Part shown: one piece after another, positions 20,615-29,665 of the stretch
Layout: each line of letters opens with the position of its first letter
Position numbering within the stretch: position 1 is the first letter of the stretch
The notes under the pieces: model-generated
The model's database searches: none
The model's input: only the letters and a program-made list of their open reading frames with translations
What the model was told of the DNA's origin: nothing
Made by a program: the position numbers and the translations under genes
Source of the DNA: Thermoleophilaceae bacterium
Lineage (GTDB): Bacteria; Actinomycetota; Thermoleophilia; Solirubrobacterales; Thermoleophilaceae
Direction of reading: 5' to 3'
DNA: 59,722 nt
NCBI GenBank assembly: GCA_030448005.1
Contig: JAUJNT010000002.1
Coordinates: 764,818 to 824,539 of the forward strand

Positions 20615-21888
20615 GCAGGCGCGTCGTAGTCACCGGAGTCGGGGCAGTGACCCCGCTGGGCGTGGGAGCGCCCGCCCTCATCGATCGCTGGACCGCGGGT
20701 GAGAGCGGGATCGAGGACGGCCTCGGGCGCTGCGACGCTTTCGACCCGAGCGAGCGACTCACGCGCAAGGAGACCAAGCGGGCCGACCGCTTCACGCAGC
20801 TCGCGCAGGTGGCCGCGCTCGAGGCGCTCGAGCAGGCGGGCTGGGAGGACGCGGGCATCGAGCCCGAGCGGACCGGCTGCATCATCGGCACGGGCATCGG
20901 CGGCATCGGCACGATCGAGAGCCAGCACGATGTGCTGCGCGACGATGGTGCCAAGAAGATCTCGGCGCTCGCGATCCCGATGTTGATGGCCAACGCCGCC
21001 AGCGGCTCGGTGGCGATGCGCCACAACCTGAAGGGCCAGTGCTACGGCACGGTCTCGGCCTGTGCGGCCGGAGCGCACGCCATCGGCGCCGGGCTGCGGA
21101 TGGTGCAGTACGGCGACGCCGACGCATGCCTGGTCGGCGGCTCCGAGTCCGCGCTCACGCCGCTCACGAACGCCGCCTTCACGGTGATGGCGGCTCTGTC
21201 TCCCACCGGGATCTCTCGGCCGTTCGACGCGCGGCGCGACGGGTTCGTGATGGGCGAGGGCGCCGGGATGCTCGTGATCGAGGCGGAGGAGGTCGCGCTC
21301 GCGCGCGGCGCCGTGCCGCTCGGCTATCTCACGGGCTACGGCGCAACCGCCGACGCCCACCACCTGACGGCTCCCGAGCCCTCGGGCGAGGGTGCCGCGC
21401 GGGCGATCCGGGCGGCTCTCGGCGACGCCGGCGTCGAGCCGGAGGAAGTCGCCTACGTCAACGCGCACGGCACCTCCACGCCGATGAACGACCGCGCGGA
21501 GACCGAGGCGATCAAGGCCGCTCTCGGCGACCATGCCGCGCACGTGCCGGTGTCATCGACCAAGTCCGCCATCGGCCACCTGCTGGGTGCCGCCGGAGCA
21601 GTCGAGGCGGTCGCCACGTTGCTAGCGCTGCGAGCCGGCCTGGCCCCGCCGACGATCGGCTGGGAGGAGCGCGAAGAAGGCATGGACCTCGACTACGTCC
21701 CTGACACCGCAAAGCCGATCGCCGAGCGAAGTGGCGACCGTGAGCTTGCCTCCGTGGGAGCTTCCGGACCGGCGGTGGCCAACGGCGCATCCGGCTCTCT
21801 ACCCGACGTGCCCGCCGGGCGCGTCGGGATCTCCAACTCGTTCGGCTTTGGCGGACACAACGCGGTCATCTGCTTGGAGGCTTCATGA
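20611..21888 (+). CDS. fabF: Beta-ketoacyl-ACP synthase II
   Basis: Elongating condensing enzyme. 425 residues with the Cys-His-His triad: Cys about 151 in VSACAAGAH, His about 285 in NAHGTSTPMND and His about 321 in KSAIGHLLGAAGA. The ending GISNSFGFGGHNAVI is canonical. A segment near residues 370-395 (RSGDRELASVGASGPAVANG) is a small insertion that is Ser/Gly/Ala-rich. Coupled by ATGA overlaps on both sides. Confidence 0.95.
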   Translation: MSRRVVVTGVGAVTPLGVGAPALIDRWTAGESGIEDGLGRCDAFDPSERLTRKETKRADRFTQLAQVAALEALEQAGWEDAGIEPERTGCIIGTGIGGIGTIESQHDVLRDDGAKKISALAIPMLMANAASGSVAMRHNLKGQCYGTVSACAAGAHAIGAGLRMVQYGDADACLVGGSESALTPLTNAAFTVMAALSPTGISRPFDARRDGFVMGEGAGMLVIEAEEVALARGAVPLGYLTGYGATADAHHLTAPEPSGEGAARAIRAALGDAGVEPEEVAYVNAHGTSTPMNDRAETEAIKAALGDHAAHVPVSSTKSAIGHLLGAAGAVEAVATLLALRAGLAPPTIGWEEREEGMDLDYVPDTAKPIAERSGDRELASVGASGPAVANGASGSLPDVPAGRVGISNSFGFGGHNAVICLEAS

Positions 21889-23360
21889 AGCTCGCGGTAC
21901 TACCCGAGGTCGCTGCAGGTGCCCCCGAGGTCGAGGAGGAGCCTGAGCGCCTGCCGGCGCTGGCGCGGCTCGAACGGCTCTGTGACCCGGGCACGCTGCA
22001 CCTGTTCCGTACGCAGGTGGCCTCGCGCTCGAAGCGAAGCGCTCCCGGCGACGGCGTCGTGGTGGGCGCCGGCGAGGTCAACGGCAAGCCGGTCTTCTGC
22101 TACGCGCAGGACGGCTCGTTCGTCGGCGGCTCCCTCGGTGCGGCGCACGGCGAGTCCATCGTCCGCCTGCTGAAGATGGCCCGCGACGCGCGCGCGCCGG
22201 TGGTGTCGTTCGTCGAGTCCGCGGGAGCGCGGATGGACGAGGGCATCGCCGCGCTCGACGGCTACGGCAAGATCTTCCGCGAGCAGGTGTTCCTCTCGGG
22301 GCGGGTGCCGCAGATCGCCGTGATCACCGGCCCGGCGGCGGGTGGCGGGGCATACTCGCCGGCGCTCGGGGACTTCGTGGTGATGACCAAGGCCGCCAGC
22401 ATGTTCCTCACCGGCCCCGGGGTCGTGAAGGAGGTCACCGGCGAGGACGTCACGGGCGCAGAGCTCGGCGGCCCGTGGGTGCAGGGACGCAACGGCGTCT
22501 GCCACCTCGAGGCCGAGGACGACGCGGACGCGGTGTCGATGGCCCGAGATCTCTTGAGGTACCTGCCGAGCGCGTCGGGGGAGGCGTGCGCCGGCGATCC
22601 GGCCTGCGAGCCGGTGATAAAGGATCCGGGAGCCCACGTTCCCACCGAGGCACGCAAGGTGTACGACGTGAAGGACGTGATCCGCGGCCTCTCCGACGGG
22701 TCGGAGATGCTCGAGCTGGCTCCCAAGTTCGCGCGCAACCTCGTGACCGCCTTCGGGCGGATCGACGGACAGCCGGTGGGCTTCGTGGCCAGCCAGCCGC
22801 GCTGGCTTGGCGGAGTGCTCGATGCGGCCTCGGCCCAGAAGGGCGCGCGCTTCGTGCGCACGTGCAACGCGTTCGGCCTGCCGCTCGTGGTGCTCGTGGA
22901 CACCCCGGGCTTCCTGCCCGGCACAGGCCAGGAGGCCGCGGGGGTGCTGCGCCATGGCGCCAAGCTCCTGCACGCCTTCGCCGAGGCGCGGGTGCCCAAG
23001 ATCACGGTCATCCTGCGCAAGGCCTACGGAGGCGGCTTCATCACCATGAACTCGAAGTCGCTTGGCGCCGACCTGGTGCTGGCCTGGCAGGGGGCCGAGA
23101 TCGGCGTGGTCGGGGCCAAGCAGGCGGTTGCCATCGTGAACCGCCGCGACATCGCCGCCGCAGACGATCCGGTGGCCGAGCGCGACCGCCTGGCCGCGGA
23201 GTACACCGACGAACGGCTGAAGGCCGAGATCGCCGTGGCCGAAGGTCATGTGGATGAGCTTGTCACCCCGCAAGAGACGCGCGGCCGGCTGCAGTGGGCG
23301 CTGCGGGTGTTCGACGGCGATCACCGTCACGGCTTCGGGCGGGGGAATGTCCCGCTGTGA
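21885..23360 (+). CDS. Acyl-CoA carboxylase carboxyltransferase (AccD/PccB type, both halves in one chain)
   Basis: Biotin-dependent carboxyltransferase that moves CO2 from carboxybiotin to an acyl-CoA. 491 residues with two crotonase-like halves. N-half: FVESAGARMDEG, GPAAGGGAYSPALGDFVVM and GPGVVKEVTGEDV. C-half: VVLVDTPGFLPGTGQE, KAYGGGFITMNSKSLGAD and AEIGVVGAKQA. The layout is that of actinobacterial AccD/PccB enzymes, and the setting inside a FAS operon argues for acetyl-CoA carboxylation to malonyl-CoA. No biotin carboxylase/BCCP gene is adjacent. The start overlaps fabF (ATGA). Confidence 0.9.
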   Translation: MKLAVLPEVAAGAPEVEEEPERLPALARLERLCDPGTLHLFRTQVASRSKRSAPGDGVVVGAGEVNGKPVFCYAQDGSFVGGSLGAAHGESIVRLLKMARDARAPVVSFVESAGARMDEGIAALDGYGKIFREQVFLSGRVPQIAVITGPAAGGGAYSPALGDFVVMTKAASMFLTGPGVVKEVTGEDVTGAELGGPWVQGRNGVCHLEAEDDADAVSMARDLLRYLPSASGEACAGDPACEPVIKDPGAHVPTEARKVYDVKDVIRGLSDGSEMLELAPKFARNLVTAFGRIDGQPVGFVASQPRWLGGVLDAASAQKGARFVRTCNAFGLPLVVLVDTPGFLPGTGQEAAGVLRHGAKLLHAFAEARVPKITVILRKAYGGGFITMNSKSLGADLVLAWQGAEIGVVGAKQAVAIVNRRDIAAADDPVAERDRLAAEYTDERLKAEIAVAEGHVDELVTPQETRGRLQWALRVFDGDHRHGFGRGNVPL

Positions 23361-23980
23361 GCCCCTCTCCTGAGCGGTACGTCGCCCTCGGCGACAGCTT
23401 CAGCGCGGGCACGGCCACGGGCGGGGACCATGTCCCCTGGCCCGAGTTGACCGCGCGTGGGCTGAGCGCGCGCGGCGAGCCCGTCGAGCTGCACAACTTC
23501 GCCGTCGTCGGCGCAAGCTGCGCCGAGGTCGTCGCGGACCAGCTCGCTCCTGCGCTCGAGCTACGGCCCGGGCTCGTGTCGCTCGTGTGCGGAGCCAACG
23601 ACGTGCTGCTCTCCGTGCGCCCCGACATCGAGGCGTTCGAGGCTTGCTTCGACTCGCTGCTGGCTCGCCTGCGCGGCGAGCTCCCCGGCGCCACGCTCAT
23701 CACGGCCACCTATCCCGACCCCGGGAAGTTCGCGGATCTCGGCCCGCGTACGCGCAAGCGGGTGGTGGACGGTATCACCGGCGTGAACCTCGCGATCCGG
23801 GCTGCCGCTGAGAGGCAGGGAGCGCTCTGCCTCGAGCTGAGCGAGCATCCCGGGGTGGCCGACCCCACCAACGTCGGCAAGGACGGCTTTCACCCCTCCG
23901 CCATCGGTCACCGCCGCGCAGCCGCGGCCGTGCTCGAGGCCATCGCCCACCACGGTGGGCGCGAGAAGGAATGCGCGTGA
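23357..23980 (+). CDS. SGNH/GDSL hydrolase embedded in the FAS operon
   Basis: 207-residue SGNH-fold esterase/lipase-like enzyme without a signal peptide. Block I is ALGDSFSAGTATGG (nucleophile Ser about 13), block III is VCGANDVLLS, and block V is DGFHPSAIGH (Asp and His of the triad). GTG 23357 overlaps the carboxyltransferase stop (GTGA), and fabI follows after 7 bases, so it is an integral operon member. A thioesterase or acyl-editing role on acyl-ACP or acyl-CoA is a reasonable guess from context; the fold alone does not settle the substrate. Confidence 0.88.
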   Translation: MSPSPERYVALGDSFSAGTATGGDHVPWPELTARGLSARGEPVELHNFAVVGASCAEVVADQLAPALELRPGLVSLVCGANDVLLSVRPDIEAFEACFDSLLARLRGELPGATLITATYPDPGKFADLGPRTRKRVVDGITGVNLAIRAAAERQGALCLELSEHPGVADPTNVGKDGFHPSAIGHRRAAAAVLEAIAHHGGREKECA

Positions 23981-23987
23981 CCCGTTC

Positions 23988-24830
23988 ATGATGCTCGAGG
24001 GCAAGCGCATCGTGGTGACCGGCGTGATCACCCGCCGGAGCATCGCGTTCTCCGTGGCCGAGCGCGCGCAGCAGATGGGCGCCGAGGTCCTGCTCACCGG
24101 CTTCGGCCGCGGCCGGCGAATGACCGAGCGGGCCGCCGCAAAGCTTCCGAGTCCCCCGGACGTACTCGAGCTCGACGTGAACAACCCCGAGGACCTCGAG
24201 GCACTCACCGCGGAGCTGGGCTCCCGCTGGGGCGGGGTCGACGGCGCCCTTCATGCGATTGCCTTCGCCCCCGAGGACGCGCTCGGGGGAAACTTCCTCG
24301 GCGCCCCGGCAAGCAGCGCCGCCGCGGCCTTCCAGACGAGCGCCTACTCCTTCAAGGCGCTGGCCGCGGCGCTACAGCCACTGATGCAGGGCGGCGGGGG
24401 CCTGGTGGCTCTCGACTTCGATGCATCCGTGGCATGGCCGGCATACGACTGGATGGGAGTGTCAAAGGCGGCACTCGAGGCGGTGGGGCGCTACCTGGCG
24501 CGGGACCTAGGAGTGGCCGGGGTGCGCGTGAACCTGGTGTCGGCGGGGCCGCTCGACACGCCGGCCGCAGGGGGCATCCCCGGCTTCAAGGAGCTGTCGG
24601 CGGCGTGGCAGAGGCAGGCGCCGCTCGGCTGGGACGTCCGTGATCCCGAGCCGGTTGCGGACGCGGTCTGCTTCCTGCTCTCCGATCTGGCCCGCGGAAT
24701 CACCGGGGAGATCGTCCACGTGGACGGCGGCTTCCACGCGATCGGCGCCTCCGTCGAGGCGGCCGTCGGCGAGGGCGCCGTCAACGGCTCGGGCGAGGAC
24801 CAGCCGGCCGCCTCCGAGCAATCCGCGTAG
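23988..24830 (+). CDS. fabI: Enoyl-ACP reductase, InhA type
   Basis: NADH-dependent reductase for the last step of each elongation cycle. 280 residues. The N-terminus GKRIVVTGVITRRSIAF and the active-site YDWMGVSKAALE (Tyr153, Lys160, Y-x6-K spacing) are those of the InhA/FabI family. VNLVSAGPLDT and ITGEIVHVDGGFHAIG follow. The last 25 residues are an acidic, unconserved tail. ATG 23988 and the adjacent ATG 23991 are both usable. Last gene of the operon; no fabZ/fabA dehydratase is present, so dehydration must be encoded elsewhere. Confidence 0.95.
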   Translation: MMLEGKRIVVTGVITRRSIAFSVAERAQQMGAEVLLTGFGRGRRMTERAAAKLPSPPDVLELDVNNPEDLEALTAELGSRWGGVDGALHAIAFAPEDALGGNFLGAPASSAAAAFQTSAYSFKALAAALQPLMQGGGGLVALDFDASVAWPAYDWMGVSKAALEAVGRYLARDLGVAGVRVNLVSAGPLDTPAAGGIPGFKELSAAWQRQAPLGWDVRDPEPVADAVCFLLSDLARGITGEIVHVDGGFHAIGASVEAAVGEGAVNGSGEDQPAASEQSA

Positions 24831-25008
24831 GACCCGCAGCGGCGCGAGCCTACAAGTCGGCAAGGATCTCCTTCTGCCGTTGTCCTCGGCGCGTTGAAGA
24901 GTTCGGTGCGCTGTGGGCCTGTCGACGCTGCACTCGGTGCCAACGCCCTCGACGCTCTAGCTTCCCGCGGATGACTGGACCTGGGCTCCCCGAAAGGAGA
25001 GAGGGGAC

Positions 25009-25671
25009 GTGATCAGGCGAGATCTTTCGCCGGCCGAGGTCCGCGTGCTCGGCTGCCTGATCGAGAAGGCCCGCACGACCCCCGAGCAATACCCCCTCAC
25101 GCGCAACGCCGTGCGACTGGCGGCAAATCAGGCGACCAACCGCGACCCGGTGGTCGACTATGACGAGGGCACCGTGCGCGCAGCCCTCGAGCGTCTTGGC
25201 CGCAACGGGCTCGTTCGCTTCACAAGCACCCGGGGCAGCCGCGCCGCCAAGTACCGGCACCTGGCAGGCGACGCGCTTGGCGTTGCCGAGGCCGACCTCG
25301 CGGTGCTCGCCCTGCTGATGCTCCGCGGACCTCAGACCCCGGGCGAGCTGAGAGGACGCGCCGAGCGGCTGCACCGCTTCACCGAGGCGAGCGAGGTGGA
25401 GGAGACCCTCTCGCGGCTCACCGAGAAGGGGCTCGCCGTGCGCTTCGAGCGGCGCCCCGGCCAGAAGGAACCGCGCTTCGCGCATCTGCTCTCCGACGAC
25501 CTCGACGACCAGGCGGACGCTCCACCCGCGCAGCGGTCACAGGACGTGGGTAGGAGGGAGGCACAGGAGGCGGCACCGCCATCCACGTCCCCGCTGGAGA
25601 CACGCGTGGCCGCGCTCGAGGCCGAGCTGCGGACGCTGCGCGAGCAGTTGTCCGATCTGCTCGATGACTAG
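25009..25671 (+). CDS. YceH/DUF480 (UPF0502) winged-helix protein
   Basis: 220 residues. The N-terminal two-thirds is the DUF480 pair of winged-helix domains: LSPAEVRVLGCLIEKA, PEQYPLTRNAVRLAANQ, the family-specific NRDPVVDYDE and LMLRGPQTPGEL. The C-terminus (about 190-218) is a short coiled coil (LETRVAALEAELRTLREQL). Function in bacteria is poorly defined; DNA binding is presumed from the fold. GTG 25009 sits behind AAAGGAGAGAGGGG. A TAGCTT box near 24959 would give a leader of about 40 bases. Confidence 0.88.
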   Translation: MIRRDLSPAEVRVLGCLIEKARTTPEQYPLTRNAVRLAANQATNRDPVVDYDEGTVRAALERLGRNGLVRFTSTRGSRAAKYRHLAGDALGVAEADLAVLALLMLRGPQTPGELRGRAERLHRFTEASEVEETLSRLTEKGLAVRFERRPGQKEPRFAHLLSDDLDDQADAPPAQRSQDVGRREAQEAAPPSTSPLETRVAALEAELRTLREQLSDLLDD

Positions 25672-25754
25672 CTCTCGAGGCCGTTGCGTCGAATGACATC
25701 CAGCTTGCTCGGAGCCGCGAGTCGGCCGGGCCCTGCGTCCGCCACCCTCCCCGT

Positions 25755-25760
25755 TATCCT
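25755..25760 (+). promoter_or_regulatory. -10 box TATCCT before dapE
   Basis: TATCCT ends 8 bases before GTG 25769, with no ribosome binding site between: leaderless-type promoter that fixes the start codon. Confidence 0.55.
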
Positions 25761-25768
25761 CCGTTCCC

Positions 25769-26872
25769 GTGGATGAACGCGCTCTCACCGAGCGCCTGAT
25801 CACCTACGACACCGCTTCCCTCGAGGGGATGCAGTCCGCCGCCGCGTTCATCAAGGGCTGGCTCGAGGCGCGCGATGTCGAGGTGAAGGGCGAGACGTAC
25901 AACGGCCGCCCGGTGCTGACCGCCACCGTGGGCCCGCAGACGGGGCCCACGGTGGTCTTTCACGGACACCTTGACGTGGTGCCCGCGCTCCCCGAGCAGT
26001 TCACGCCCTGGGTGTCTGGCGACCGACTCTTCGGGCGCGGGGCCTATGACATGAAGGGCGGCCTCGCGGCGATGATGTGCGCGGTCACCGACCTGGCCGC
26101 CCAGGACAGGGTGCGGGTGCACTTCGCGTGCGTCTCCGACGAGGAGTCAGACGAGCAGACCGAGCGCGGCACCGACTGGGTGGTCGAGCAGGGGATAACC
26201 GGACACTTCGCGATCACCGGCGAGCCCACCAACCTCCACATCGGCGTTCAGGCCAAGGGAGTGCTCGTGGTGCGCGTCCACGTGAGCGGGCGCTCCGCCC
26301 ATGGCTCGACGCCGTGGCTAGGCGACAACGCCGTGCTGAAGGCGGTCGACGTCTTCCGCGGGATCGAGTCGCTGCCCTTCACGCGCGAGTCCTCGGAGCT
26401 GTTCGACCGCCCGTCGATCAGCCTCGGCCGGATAGTCGGCGGCGACGCCGTGAACCGCGTGCCCGACACGTGCGCGATCGACCTCGACGTCCGCTACCTG
26501 CCCGGCCAGGATCCCGATCAGATCCTGGCGGCGATGAGCGAGCAGGGGGACTCGCAGGTCAGCAAGGTCTTCCACCGCGAGCCGATCGTGGTGTCGCGAG
26601 AGGAGCCCTACGTCCAGATATTGGCGGAGGCGGTCTGCAGCGTCACGCCGATATGCGAGAGCATCGCGGTGGGCCGGGACGGGACCTCCGACGTGATCTC
26701 GTTCCTCAACGCCGGCACGCCGGGAGTGGAGTTCGGCCCCTCGGGGGACGGTCACCACGGCCCGGAGGAGTGGGTGTCGATCGAGTCGCTCGCCCAGTAC
26801 CGGCGGACGCTCGTGGAGTTCGTGAACCTCATCCCTCAGCGCTCCAGCAGGCCCGCGCTCAAGATCGCCTGA
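25769..26872 (+). CDS. dapE: M20 family peptidase, probable succinyl-diaminopimelate desuccinylase
   Basis: Di-zinc amidohydrolase, 367 residues. Metal ligands appear in VVFHGHLDVVPA, GRGAYDMKGGLAAM (bridging Asp), SDEESDEQTERG (catalytic Glu) and ITGEPTNLHIG; the lid domain carries HGSTPW and the final ligand is in the FGPSGDGHHGPEEW block. The family includes ArgE, DapE and peptidases; the length and LYTYNG-like N-terminus favour DapE (lysine/peptidoglycan mDAP synthesis), but ArgE-like activity is not excluded. The LCP gene follows after one base, which supports a cell-wall context. Confidence 0.78.
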   Translation: MDERALTERLITYDTASLEGMQSAAAFIKGWLEARDVEVKGETYNGRPVLTATVGPQTGPTVVFHGHLDVVPALPEQFTPWVSGDRLFGRGAYDMKGGLAAMMCAVTDLAAQDRVRVHFACVSDEESDEQTERGTDWVVEQGITGHFAITGEPTNLHIGVQAKGVLVVRVHVSGRSAHGSTPWLGDNAVLKAVDVFRGIESLPFTRESSELFDRPSISLGRIVGGDAVNRVPDTCAIDLDVRYLPGQDPDQILAAMSEQGDSQVSKVFHREPIVVSREEPYVQILAEAVCSVTPICESIAVGRDGTSDVISFLNAGTPGVEFGPSGDGHHGPEEWVSIESLAQYRRTLVEFVNLIPQRSSRPALKIA

Positions 26873-26873
26873 C

Positions 26874-28343
26874 ATGAACCCCAGGTTCGAGGACATTCCG
26901 CGACCGTCCCTGTGGAAGCGCTTCCTTCTAGGCGGTCTCCTGGTGGTCTTCGCCACGGCATCGGCCACCGCGGTGGCGGCCTTCCGCGAGGTGGACCGGG
27001 TGGTGGACGCCATCAAGCCCGGCCCCGATCTGAAGCTCGACCCCGACCAGATAGCCAAGGTCCCTCCGGGAAAGCCCCAGACGATCCTGCTGCTCGGATC
27101 CGACAAACGGCCCGACAACGCCACGGACGGCGGCGCGGGCACCGGTGCGCGCTCGGACACGATCATCCTCGTGCGACTCGATCCCGAGAAGGAGGCCACG
27201 GCCATGATGTCGCTACCCCGCGACCTCAAGGTGCGGATCCCCGGCCACGGCACGGACAAGCTCAACGCCGCCTACGAGCAGGGCGGGGCCAAGCTCACGC
27301 TCGACACCGTCAAGCAGCTCACGCGCCTCCCGATCAACCACGTGATCAACGTGGACTTCAAGGGGTTCAAGAGGGCGGTCGACGCCATCGGCTGCCTCTA
27401 CCTGGACATCGATCGCCGCTACTACAACGACAGCCCGGGATTCGCCTACATCGACGTGAACCGGGGCTATCAGAAACTGTGTGGCGAGGAGGCGCTCGAG
27501 TACGCGCGGTTCCGCCACGAGGACACCGATCTGGTTCGCGGCGCCCGTCAGCAGGACCTGCTTCGCGAGGCCAAGCAGCAGATTGGCGTGGGCAACCTGA
27601 TCAAGGACCGCGAGCGGTTGATCAGGATCTTCGGCAAGTACACCAGCTCGGACAGGCAGCTCAAGAGCCGAGAGGGGATCCTCGGCCTCCTCAAGCTCGC
27701 GGTGTACTCGGTGGGGCAACCGATCCGCGAGGTGCACTTCGAGGGCCGCGTCAGCGACGGCAGCGAGCTCACCAATACCCCGAGCTACGTGGAGGCCAGC
27801 GACGCCACAGTGCAGAAGCTCGTCCAGCAGTTCCTCGGCGTCGAGGAGACGGAGGGGCCGCGTGGAGAGGCTCAACCGCGCAAGCGGCGAGACCGGGGCG
27901 ACGGCGGCCTCGAGCGAGCTCCCGGCCCCGGCATGGAGCAGGCGGTGCAGGCCATCCAGAGGGGCGCAGGGGGCCGGCTTCCCGTCTACTTCCCGCGCGT
28001 GCGGCTGAAAGGCTCCGTGTTCGTCGACTCCCCGCGCGTGTACCGGATCCAGGATCTCGACGGCAAGTGGCGCAAGAGCTACCGGATGGTGATCAAGCGG
28101 GGTCCGCCCGGCGAGTACTACGGGATCCAGGGCACCACCTGGCGGGACCCGCCGATCCTCGCGAGCGCCTCCGAGAGCCGCACGGTCGGCAAGCGCAAGT
28201 TCGAGCTGCACTACGACGGTGACCGCCTGCGCATCGTGGCGTGGCGCACCCGCAAGGCCGTCTACTGGGTGTCCAACACCTTGCTCCAGTCGCTGAGCGA
28301 GCGCCAGATGATGGCGATCGCCCGGTCTACGCGGCTTCCCTAG
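26874..28343 (+). CDS. LytR-CpsA-Psr (LCP) family cell-wall ligase
   Basis: Membrane-anchored phosphotransferase family that attaches polyprenyl-linked glycopolymers to peptidoglycan. 489 residues: one N-terminal transmembrane helix (about 17-38), then the LCP domain with GSDKRPDN, ARSDTIILVRLDPEKEATAM (DT-x-(I/L) motif), SLPRDLKVRIPG, KLNAAYEQGG, and the active-site arginines in YARFRHEDTDLVRGARQQD. The extra C-terminal domain (about 350-489) is basic and lacks a motif I know. It fits functionally with the WecA/TagO-type transferase and the sugar-nucleotide genes around it. Confidence 0.92.
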   Translation: MNPRFEDIPRPSLWKRFLLGGLLVVFATASATAVAAFREVDRVVDAIKPGPDLKLDPDQIAKVPPGKPQTILLLGSDKRPDNATDGGAGTGARSDTIILVRLDPEKEATAMMSLPRDLKVRIPGHGTDKLNAAYEQGGAKLTLDTVKQLTRLPINHVINVDFKGFKRAVDAIGCLYLDIDRRYYNDSPGFAYIDVNRGYQKLCGEEALEYARFRHEDTDLVRGARQQDLLREAKQQIGVGNLIKDRERLIRIFGKYTSSDRQLKSREGILGLLKLAVYSVGQPIREVHFEGRVSDGSELTNTPSYVEASDATVQKLVQQFLGVEETEGPRGEAQPRKRRDRGDGGLERAPGPGMEQAVQAIQRGAGGRLPVYFPRVRLKGSVFVDSPRVYRIQDLDGKWRKSYRMVIKRGPPGEYYGIQGTTWRDPPILASASESRTVGKRKFELHYDGDRLRIVAWRTRKAVYWVSNTLLQSLSERQMMAIARSTRLP

Positions 28344-28368
28344 CCGTCTGTAGCCTCCTCCGCTCCTG

Positions 28369-29646
28369 ATGTCCCAAAAGGAACCAGTAGGCGTGATCGG
28401 CGTGGGGTGGGTCGGCCTCTGCACGGCCGCCTGCTTTGCGGAGCTCGGCCACGAGGTCTACGCGCGCGACATCCTCGCGGACAAGGTGGAGTCGCTCACG
28501 CGCGGCGAGGTGCCCATGCACGAGCCCGGGCTGCCGGAGCTCGTGGAGCGCAACGCCGGGCGACTGACCTTCACCACCGACATGGGCGAGGTACTCGAGC
28601 GAGCGGAGCTGCTCTTCTGTTGCGTGGACACGCCGCCCACCTACTCAGGGGATGCCGACCTCTCCCGCGTCGAGGCGGTGCTCGGCGCGCTCGGCGACTC
28701 CACGCACCATGCGATCGTCATGAAGAGCACGGTGCCCGTCGGCACCGGAATTTCGATCGGGCGCCGGCGGGAGGGGCTCGGGTACGTGGCCAACCCGGAG
28801 TTCCTCAAGGAGGGGACGGCGGTCGAGGACTTCATGAACCCCGACCGGGTGGTGGTGGGAGCAAACGACGGCTCGGGCGCATTCGCGGACCGGGTGGCCG
28901 CCCTCTACGAGCCGCTCGGGGCGCCCATCGTGCGCACCGACGTAGCCAGCGCCGAGATGATCAAGCTCGCCTCGAACGCCTTCCTCGCCACCAAGATCTC
29001 CTTCATCAACGAGATCGCGAACGTGTCCGAGGAGCTGGGCGCCGATGTGAAGGAGGTGGCCCGCGGGATGGGGCTCGACGAGCGGATAGGCGGCAAGTTC
29101 CTGCAGGCGGGGATCGGCTACGGCGGCTCCTGCTTTCCCAAGGACGTGTCGGCCCTCAAGCAGCTCGCCGGTAACTCCGGATACCACTTTCAGCTGCTCA
29201 CCGCCGTCATCGAGGTCAACGAGCTGCAGAAGCGCCGGACCATCGGAAAGCTCCAGAAGCATCTCGGGCCGCTCGTGAACCGAGAGGTGGCGCTGCTCGG
29301 CGTGGCCTTCAAGCCCGATACCGACGACGTGCGCGAGGCTGCCAGCCTCGTCCTGGCGGCACGGCTTCAGGGCGAGGGCGCGAACGTGCGGGTCTACGAC
29401 CCCGTCGCCGCCACCAATGCCAGCGAGATGCTGGGGGGCGCACGGATCTGTGGCTCGGCGCTCGAGGCCCTCGACGGTGCCCACGCGGCGGTGCTCGTGA
29501 CGGAATGGCCCGAGTTCGCCGAGCTGGACTGGGCGGGCGAGGTGGGGGCGCGGATGGCAACGCCGGTCGTGGTGGACGGCCGCAACTTCCTGGACCGGGA
29601 TGCCCTGCGGGCCGCCGGGTTCGCCTACGAGGGCATCGGTCGCTGA
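28369..29646 (+). CDS. UDP-glucose/GDP-mannose 6-dehydrogenase family protein
   Basis: NAD-dependent four-electron oxidation of a nucleotide sugar to the uronic acid, cytoplasmic. 425 residues with the three expected domains: N-terminal Rossmann GVGWVGLCTAACFAELGHEV, a central helix with ASNAFLATKISFINEIA, the catalytic Cys255 in YGGSCFPKDVSAL, and the C-terminal LGVAFKPDTDDVREAASL. The substrate (UDP-Glc or GDP-Man) cannot be decided. TAGCCT at 28351-28356 is 12 bases before ATG 28369 and may be its own promoter. Confidence 0.92.
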   Translation: MSQKEPVGVIGVGWVGLCTAACFAELGHEVYARDILADKVESLTRGEVPMHEPGLPELVERNAGRLTFTTDMGEVLERAELLFCCVDTPPTYSGDADLSRVEAVLGALGDSTHHAIVMKSTVPVGTGISIGRRREGLGYVANPEFLKEGTAVEDFMNPDRVVVGANDGSGAFADRVAALYEPLGAPIVRTDVASAEMIKLASNAFLATKISFINEIANVSEELGADVKEVARGMGLDERIGGKFLQAGIGYGGSCFPKDVSALKQLAGNSGYHFQLLTAVIEVNELQKRRTIGKLQKHLGPLVNREVALLGVAFKPDTDDVREAASLVLAARLQGEGANVRVYDPVAATNASEMLGGARICGSALEALDGAHAAVLVTEWPEFAELDWAGEVGARMATPVVVDGRNFLDRDALRAAGFAYEGIGR

Positions 29647-29665
29647 TGCGGCCGGCCGGCCTCAC

